Notes under the pieces: generated by a model
Databases searched by the model: none
What the model saw: only the letters and a program-made list of their open reading frames with translations
Told to the model about the DNA's origin: nothing
Program-made: the position numbers and the translations under genes
Shown here: positions 56,677 through 64,000 of the stretch, in pieces
Position numbering within the stretch: position 1 is the stretch's first letter
How the letters are laid out: each line of letters starts with the position of its first letter
Assembly (NCBI GenBank): GCA_905116865.2
Contig: CAJHNH020001987.1
Coordinates: forward strand, 19,114 to 83,113
DNA: 64,000 nucleotides
Source: Candidula unifasciata
Taxonomy: Eukaryota > Mollusca > Gastropoda > Stylommatophora > Geomitridae
Direction of reading: 5' to 3'

Positions 56677-57285
56677 GGATATATGAAAGTATATTTAGGT
56701 TTGTAAGTATGTGTGTGTATTTAGGTATGTATGTTGTAAGTATGTGTGATAGTTTATGAATGTATGTGTGATTGTGGGTGTGTTTGTCTATAATGTATGT
56801 AAGTATGTATGTAGGCAGGTATACATGTGTGTATGTAATATCTGTATGGGTGATTGTATATGTGTGTATGCATGCATGTGTGTGTATGTAAGTAACGTTT
56901 GTGGACATACATGCATGTATGTATGTATGTATCTATGTGTGTATGTATGCATGCTAGTGGATTTATGCCTATGTGTGCATGTGTTTTATGTTTGTGTATG
57001 TATGTAGATGTGGGTGTGTGTGTATTAAGTATGTCTGTATATGAGTGTGCATGTATGAGAACGTAGTAGTATTATACGTGTGTGTGAGTGTGTACATTTG
57101 TGTACACATGATGTGTGTATGAATATTATTTAATATATCTATAACATGTATTATTGATAACAGGCATTGGTACTCTGAAAAATGAGTGCTTAGAAGGACC
57201 GAATGTCAGATGGGCCTGCGTGCCCAATTTGTAACCCTTTGAAAATAAAGTTCGTCTGTTCGCTCGTTCGTTCGTTCTTAGTATT
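55861..57285 (+). mobile_element. element L-G: long GT-rich array plus 3' tail
   Basis: TGTATG/TGTGTG array to about 57070, the border CACATGATGTGTGTATG at 57106-57122, AT-rich linker, then AGAAGGACCGAATGTCAGAT, GGGCCTGCGTGCCCAATTTG, AATAAA at 57244 and (GTTC)n. It has internal duplication: GGATATATG with TTAGGTTTGTAAGTATGTGT occurs at about 55912 and 56682. Array frames are not genes. 57286-57528 has no other feature. Confidence 0.75.
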
Positions 57286-57529
57286 CTCAGACCCTCTGTA
57301 TTTGGTGGTTTTTATTTCCAACACAAACGACACATTCTTCAATAAATTTGCATCTAAAGTGCATCTATTTGTCTTTCTAACTGTTTGTCTATTGTCCATG
57401 TTGATGAGTTCTGGTTGAGATCAAAAGACTTTATCATCCATTTGACTCCAAACAAAATAAACCACAAGGGGGAAAGGCTGAGCGGCTCTTAAGGCTTTGT
57501 AGTCCAATATTTGGCATATAGAAAGCATA

Positions 57530-57857
57530 TAAAGGAGGGAAGAGAGGAGGACAAGGCTCTCAGCACTCAAACAAATGTCCTTAGCACGGGACGGAAAGGA
57601 GGGAAGAGAGGAGGACGAGGCTCTCAGCACTCAAACAAATGTCCTAAGCACGGGACGGAAAGGAGGGAAGAGAGGAGGACGAGGCTCTCAGCACTCAAAC
57701 AAATGTCCTAAGCACGGGACGGAAAGGAGGGAAGAGAGGAGGACGAGGCTCTCAGCACTCAAACAAATGTCCTAAGCACGGGACGGAAAGGAGGGAAGAG
57801 AGGAGGACGAGGCTCTCAGCACTCAAACAAATGTCCTTAGCACGGGACGGAAAGGGC
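57530..57857 (+). repeat. 64-bp minisatellite, 5 nearly identical copies
   Basis: AGAGAGGAGGAC starts at 57541, 57605, 57669 and onwards at 64-bp steps. Units include CTCAGCACTCAAACAAATGT and CCTAAGCACGGGACGGAA. Near-identity implies recent expansion. Confidence 0.96.
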
Positions 57858-57924
57858 GGGGGATGGTGCAGTAGTAATAATAATAGGCTAAACGACAAAA
57901 ATATTATACTTTTTTAAATATAGT

Positions 57925-58340
57925 ATGAAATGCTCGTATAGTGATTAGTGATTAGAAAGGATTATCATCACAGCACTCCGGACAGAGCCATAGGTGCTCC
58001 GCTCTCCTCCTCGAAAGCTCCACAAGTGTAAAACGACTGATGACGTCTGTTCTGTGTTGGTTAATGAAACGTCTTGTCCTCTTAGTGAAATGTTTGTTTC
58101 TTGCAGCTGCAGGCTGCACCCCATGTCTATTAGTCTAGACAGGGATATGGAGTCATCTCCTTTGGCGTGCTCCTCGGTACGGTAAGTGCAGCGCATGGCA
58201 TGTATAACATCACTTCAGTCCAGTACTGGGCCAGCCATAGCAACTGCAGTGTCAGCAAGATGTCTGCACGCTCGTTTCCTTGAACACCGGCTTCACCTGG
58301 CTGATGAAGGTTAGGGCAGATATTCGTGAAGTGCTTAATG
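57925..58340 (-). mobile_element. LINE 3' fragment (L-C-related) with RNase H end
   Basis: Minus strand: QPGEAGVQGNERADI (58262-58306), the end of RNase H, then LIDMGCSLQLQET in the linker, and near 57990 HLWLCPECCDDNPF-type C-terminus. The trailing AGTGATTAGTGATTAG at 57938 is shared with 12926-12940. Frames are broken. Confidence 0.75.
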
Positions 58341-58734
58341 TTTCAACCATGCTCGTATATAAACACATAGCAAGGGAATGTCTATTTTGGGTGAGAGGAG
58401 GGGGCCTTAAGTCCCTTTACTGGGGGTGGGAGAGGGGAAGGGGCGAGCAACTAAAGGTACGCAAGCCCCAAAGTAATGGCCCCTCTGGGCTCTAAAGTCA
58501 TTAGCAAACTGAAATCGACTTTTGTGGGTCCTAGTTCGTAGCCCCCACCCCTTCCTTTCCACAACTATATAATATAGTTGTACTTAACAATTGACAGTTC
58601 TCATTTTTAACATGAGTTTTTTAATTTATTTTTTATTTTTTGCTTCGTAAATTTCCATTTGTACTTTGATATTCATCATCAGCTTTGTACAAATTTCTTA
58701 TCTTGTGACACAAGATCCAAGCCGAATCTGACCT
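58341..58734. other. unannotated stretch
   Basis: G-rich patch near 58390-58445, then AT-rich DNA. No gene was recognised. Confidence 0.5.
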
Positions 58735-58830
58735 CACAAAATATCAGGTTTAACTTTTGCCACAAGTCACACAACCCCAGTCTCGACCCGGGCAAACGCA
58801 ATCACCGCCGACCACTCTAACCGTTTACAC
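58735..58830 (-). mobile_element. tRNA-like SINE head (S-D group)
   Basis: Minus strand: GTAAACGGTTAGAGTGGTCG (A box), then GCCCGGGTCGAGACTGG (B-box-like). No body copy was recognised elsewhere. 58831-59224 has no feature. Confidence 0.5.
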
Positions 58831-59224
58831 AAACAGTGAATTCTGGAAACAAGATTAGAAAATGGCGCCTTCTCGAGACCACCAGAAATCGATAGTTCTT
58901 GGTGAGGAACGTCTTCTGTAGGAACACACTGGTGCCTGCCTTCCGGTAGGATGTTTGCTATATATTGCCGGATCTCTGTGTCTGCCTTTTTGTCTGCCTG
59001 CTAGTTTTGTTTTTTTCTTTTGCTGTTTGTTTAGCTGTCTGCCTTTCTTTCTGTTTTCTTATCTGGGGAGGGGAAGGGGTGGGGATGTCTTCCAATCCAT
59101 AGTGTAGTTCTTCATTCCAGTAAGATTGTTCTTGATGCCATCGTTTCATATTTAAACTGGTACTTTGTTGCTCTTTGTTCATAGTTCTTCAAAGTGGCAC
59201 TCTGTGGAAGGTGGTAATGTGTCT

Positions 59225-59350
59225 TCTCCTAACTTCCTTCTTGAAATGGCGGTTGGTAGGGTGTGCTGTGGTTTACAGCTAGGCTGCAGTATATGCTCAT
59301 TTCGGCCCAGCACATGGAATTTAAGCTAGTCTTTAACTGGTCGCCCTTTA
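59225..59350 (-). repeat. unclassified 'CTGTAAACCACA' dispersed repeat
   Basis: Minus strand: CTGCAGCCTAGCTGTAAACC followed by ACAGCACACC and ACCGCCATTTC, as in the copies at 5281-5640 and 8590-8660. It ends near GGGCGACCAGTT. Confidence 0.65.
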
Positions 59351-59384
59351 AGACATGAGTGCCAGGTGTCGGTGGGTCTATTCT

Positions 59385-59715
59385 GCTAGTTAGTTGTCTA
59401 TCTAGTTGTTTGGTTAGTTGTTAGTTAGCCAGCTTGTTATCTAGCTAGTGGCTTGCTAGTTAGCTGTTTATTTATTCAGTTGGCTAGTTAGTTGGTTAGT
59501 TAATTGTTTAGCTAGCTAGTTAGCTAGTTAATTACTTAGAAAGCTAGTTAGTGAGTTAGTTAATTGGTCGGTGGTTTGTTGGTTGGTTATTTGGTTGGTT
59601 GGCTGGTTAGTTAGTTGGTTGGTTGGTTGGTTGGCTGGCTGGTTGGTTAGTTGGTTGGTTGGTTGGTGGGTTTATTGGTTGGTTGGCTGGTTGATTATTT
59701 AGTTGGTTAGTTAGT
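59385..59715 (+). repeat. (TTAG)n/(TTGG)n degenerate microsatellite
   Basis: TAGTTAGT and GGTTGGTT units dominate. 59716-59940 has no feature. Confidence 0.93.
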
Positions 59716-59939
59716 AACCATAAAGCAAAGCATCGCGCTACAGAAACCACAGCGCCAAGTCAGGCGCCAGAGAAACCATGGTGTAAGAAGTGCTTTCTCG
59801 GAAGTCTAAACAAGCCTTAATTTTGACTGTTTTGGTGCCAAACAGTAGATCATTGTTGTCACCATTTTTGTTCCTCTCTTTCATAACAGATTATTAAATG
59901 CAAGATGTATAAGTTGCTGGTCTAACTCTTTATATTGTC

Positions 59940-60250
59940 TATTTGACTCAGAACGAAGGAAAAAATGGTTGCAGAAAGGATGAGAGCTGAGCGTCTGAGA
60001 AGAAACAGACTAAACACAACTATTGACAACAATGTTCCTGAAATCCCATGCTATAATTGTGAAAGACTTTTTGTTAAACCGGGCGGGTCTTGCTAGTTAC
60101 ACTCGCCATCGCCATGGGCTGTTACTCCCATATCGCCTCATAGCGCTGTTTGACACTATCGTCTGAAAAGACGGAAAGGTGCCAATCTCATTTACACCCA
60201 GGCAGTTACTGCTGCAAGTCACAACTCCTTTCGGTATTCGGAGTTAAAGT
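59940..60250 (+). mobile_element. LINE C-terminal fragment with zinc finger, family L-F
   Basis: The frame from 59965 reads RMRAERLRRNRLNTT, then VPEIPCYNCERLFVKPGG. After a one-base shift ASHTRHRHG follows, so a Cys-x2-Cys..His-x3-His finger is completed across the shift. It closes the ORF2 of some non-LTR elements, as at 14225-14345. Confidence 0.55.
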
Positions 60251-60705
60251 AACAGCTGATCGGGATCTAAGGGGTTAAAGACCACAACATATCTATCAAT
60301 TTTGTTTAGCGACACCAGAACGTGTCCAAACAGAAGCAGAAGATAAAAAAGAGGAGGAGGAGAAACAAGAGGATAAGGTGGCGGAGAAATAGAACGAACC
60401 AACGAACGAACGAACAAACTTTATTTTCGAAGGGTTACAAATTGGGCACGCAGGCCCATCTGACATTCGGCTCTTCTAAGCAATCATCTTTCAGAGTAAC
60501 AATCAATAATGGATGTTAATGATATAATAAAGAAATATACATTATAGAATAATGCATACACACATCATGTGTACACAATCTTACACACTCACACACACTT
60601 ATGTATACTCCTACATTCTCATACATGCACACTCATATACAGACATACCTAATACATACATAAATACATACATACATACACACATACATACATACATACA
60701 TACAT

Positions 60706-60992
<287 letters not shown>

Positions 60993-61469
60993 TCTACATA
61001 TATACACAAACAGAAAAGACACACACATACATATATAGACATACATACACACACACATTCCATACATACACACCTAAACACGCATGCATGCATACACACA
61101 TACAATCACTTGAACAGACACCCACAACCACACCCACACATTTACACTCACATGCAAACATACATACATATATACACACACACACATGCATACATACACA
61201 CATCAATACACACACCTACATCTTTACAAACATACATACTTGCATACATACTTAAATACACACACATAGACTCACATACTTAAACATCTACAAATGCATA
61301 TATACAATCACAAACATGCATACATACACAAATACATGCATACATACACACACATGCATACATACACACATAAATGCATACATATACACAAACATGCATA
61401 CATACACACTTACATGCATACACACACATACATGCTTACATACACACAAACATGCATACATACACACAT

Positions 61470-63370
61470 ACAAGCATACATACACACATACATGCATACA
61501 TACACACAAACATGCATACATGCACACAAACATGCATACATACACACAAACATGCATACATACACACACATATATGCATACATACACACAAACATGCATA
61601 CATACACACACATATATGCATACATAAACACATACATGCATACATACACACATACACACATACATGCATACATACACACATACATGAATACATACACACA
61701 TACATGCATACATACACACATACATGCATACATACACAAATACATGCATACATACACACATATATGCATACATACACACACACATGCATTCATATACACA
61801 TACATGCATACATACACACATACATGCATGTATACACACATACATGCATAATACACACATACATGCATACATACACACATTTACACATACATGCATACAT
61901 ATACACATACAAGCATACATACACACAAACATGCATACATACACCCACGTACATGCATACATACACACAAACATGCATACACACATACATACATGCATAC
62001 ATACATACATGCATACATACACCCACATACATGCATACATACACACAAACATACATACACACATACATACATACACACAAACACGCATACATACACACAA
62101 ACATGCATACACACGCACATACATGCATACATACACCCACATACATGCATACATACACAGAAACCTGCATACATACACACATACATGCATACATACACCC
62201 ACATACATACATACATACATACATACATACATACATACATACATACATACACACAAACATGCATACACACATACATACATGCATACATACACACACATAC
62301 ATGCATACATAAACACAAACATGCATACACACAAACATACATACACACATACATACATGCATATATACACACAAACATGCATACATACACACAAACATGC
62401 ATACATACACCCACATACATACAAGCATACATACACACATACATGCATACATACACACAAACATGCATACATGCACACAAACATGCATACATACACACAA
62501 ACATGCATACATACACACACATATATGCATACATACACACAAACATGCATACATACACACACATATATGCATACATAAACACATACATGCATACATACAC
62601 ACATACACACATACATGCATACATACACACATACATGAATACATACACACATACATGCATACATACACACATACATGCATACATACACAAATACATGCAT
62701 ACATACACACATATATGCATACATACACACACACATGCATTCATATACACATACATGCATACATACACACATACATGCATGTATACACACATACATGCAT
62801 AATACACACATACATGCATACATACACACATACATGCATACATACACACATACATGCATACATATACACATACAAGCATACATACACACAAACATGCATA
62901 CATACACCCACGTACATGCATACATACACACAAACATGCATACACACATACATACATGCATACATACATACATGCATACATACACCCACATACATGCATA
63001 CATACACACAAACATACATACACACATACATACATACACACAAACACGCATACATACACACAAACATGCATACACACGCACATACATGCATACATACACC
63101 CACATACATGCGTACATACACAGAAACCTGCATACATACACACATACATGCATACATACACCCACATACATACATACATACATACATACATACACACAAA
63201 CATGCATACACACATACATACATGCATACATACACACACATACATGCATACATAAACACAAACATGCATACACACAAACATACATACACACATACATACA
63301 TGCATATATACACACAAACATGCATACATACACACAAACATGCATACATACACCCACATACATACATACA
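61470..63370 (+). repeat. tandem duplication of about 950 bp inside the ACAT array
   Basis: Rare landmarks recur at a constant step: CAAGCATAC at 61471 and 62422, CATGTATAC at 61826 and 62778, CACCCACGTAC at 61943 and about 62906. The step grows from 951 to 963 by small indels. The text between landmarks also matches. Confidence 0.88.
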
Positions 63371-63595
63371 TACATACATACACACATACATGCATACATA
63401 CACATAAACATGCATACATACACACAAACAAGTATACATACACACAAACATGCATACATACACACAAACATGCATACATACACCCACATACATACACACA
63501 TACACACAAACATGCATACATACACCCACATACATACATTCATACATGCATACATAGACACATACATGCATACATACACTCACATACATGCCCAC

Positions 63596-64000
63596 CGCCT
63601 AGCTAACTAACTGCTTGCCCAACTAGCTACCTAGCTAGATATACAGCGAATGATGAACCCTGTTCTGTGCCGGTGTACAATTTTTCTATGGCCTCTTAAA
63701 TAGCGCTCTTGTGAGGCTTCAATACTTCCGATTTGATGGATCTGTCGTTTGGTTTGTTGGAAAATTGGCATCAAGTACGAAAGGAGGTTAAGTAAAGTAA
63801 AGATCCCTCGTTACGCCTTGGGCGCATCGGACATTTGGGAAGACCACCCCATACTTCCAGCCTGTGCGAGATTCCCCCGGGGCCCTTCCAATTTTTTGGG
63901 TTTTCCATCATTTATAGAGTCCCCCACTGCCAACCACCATGGGGGGTAACCATCTTCTTTTTTTGTAAAAGTTACACCGTCAAAGTAAAAAAATTTTTGG
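63596..64000. other. window end without recognisable feature
   Basis: A short CTAGCTA-rich patch (63598-63640) is followed by mixed sequence with many homopolymer doublets and runs near the end (CCCCCGGGGCCC, AATTTTTTGGG). No gene was recognised. Confidence 0.5.

Noticed and set aside
61288..63579. A 763-codon minus-strand open frame and many similar frames on both strands
   Set aside because: They read through ACAT/ATGC repeats that contain no stop codon in some frames. The products are Cys-Met-Tyr-Val or His-Thr-Tyr-Ile repeats without any domain.

Overview
The window looks like intron-rich, repeat-packed genomic DNA of an invertebrate animal. GT-AG introns, tRNA-derived SINEs, many dead non-LTR retrotransposons, DNA-transposon relics and an extreme load of micro- and minisatellites together suggest a lophotrochozoan, most likely a mollusc. 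That placement is inference from style and not a database match. No prokaryotic, organellar or viral gene was seen.

One gene is certain. A cofactor-dependent phosphoglycerate mutase (PGAM, glycolysis) runs on the + strand in five coding exons: 2475-2606, 5862-6071, 9721-9804, 11391-11489 and 13962-14070. Consensus splice sites and phases fit throughout. The five exons encode 211 residues plus one base and carry every catalytic residue I can place. The last exon (about 41 residues) was not found in the remaining 50 kb.

Three weaker gene traces exist. A probable terminal exon lies at 411-523 (+). An exon at 34648-34795 (+) resembles the N-terminal domain of prolyl 4-hydroxylase alpha. A phase-compatible exon pair lies at 53309-53475 and 51477-51528 on the - strand. 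The intron of that pair is almost wholly a 35-bp minisatellite whose unit carries a splice-donor consensus like that of the upstream exon.

The rest is mobile and simple-sequence DNA. I name families locally: LINE families L-A to L-H, recognised from reverse transcriptase, RNase H or C-terminal remnants, and SINE families S-A to S-D with tRNA-like heads. DNA transposons are a 927-bp piggyBac derivative with TTAA duplications (3511-4437) and two hAT miniature elements with 8-bp duplications (36593-37114 and 53765-54274). Minisatellites have units of 24, 27, 30, 31, 34, 35, 57, 64 and 69 bp. Microsatellites occupy most of 28.9-29.3, 38.1-39.2, 46.1-46.7, 47.8-50.0, 55.9-57.1 and 60.5-63.6 kb.

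Layout: 0-14 kb is the PGAM gene with intronic LINEs and minisatellites; 14-28 kb is LINE and SINE remnants with TA and GT arrays; 28-50 kb is microsatellites, SINEs, LINE fragments, one hAT element and the orphan exon at 34.6 kb; 50-54.5 kb holds the minus-strand exon pair and a second hAT element inside a LINE; 54.5-63.6 kb is mostly tandem arrays with LINE remnants. The genes show no visible functional relation to each other.
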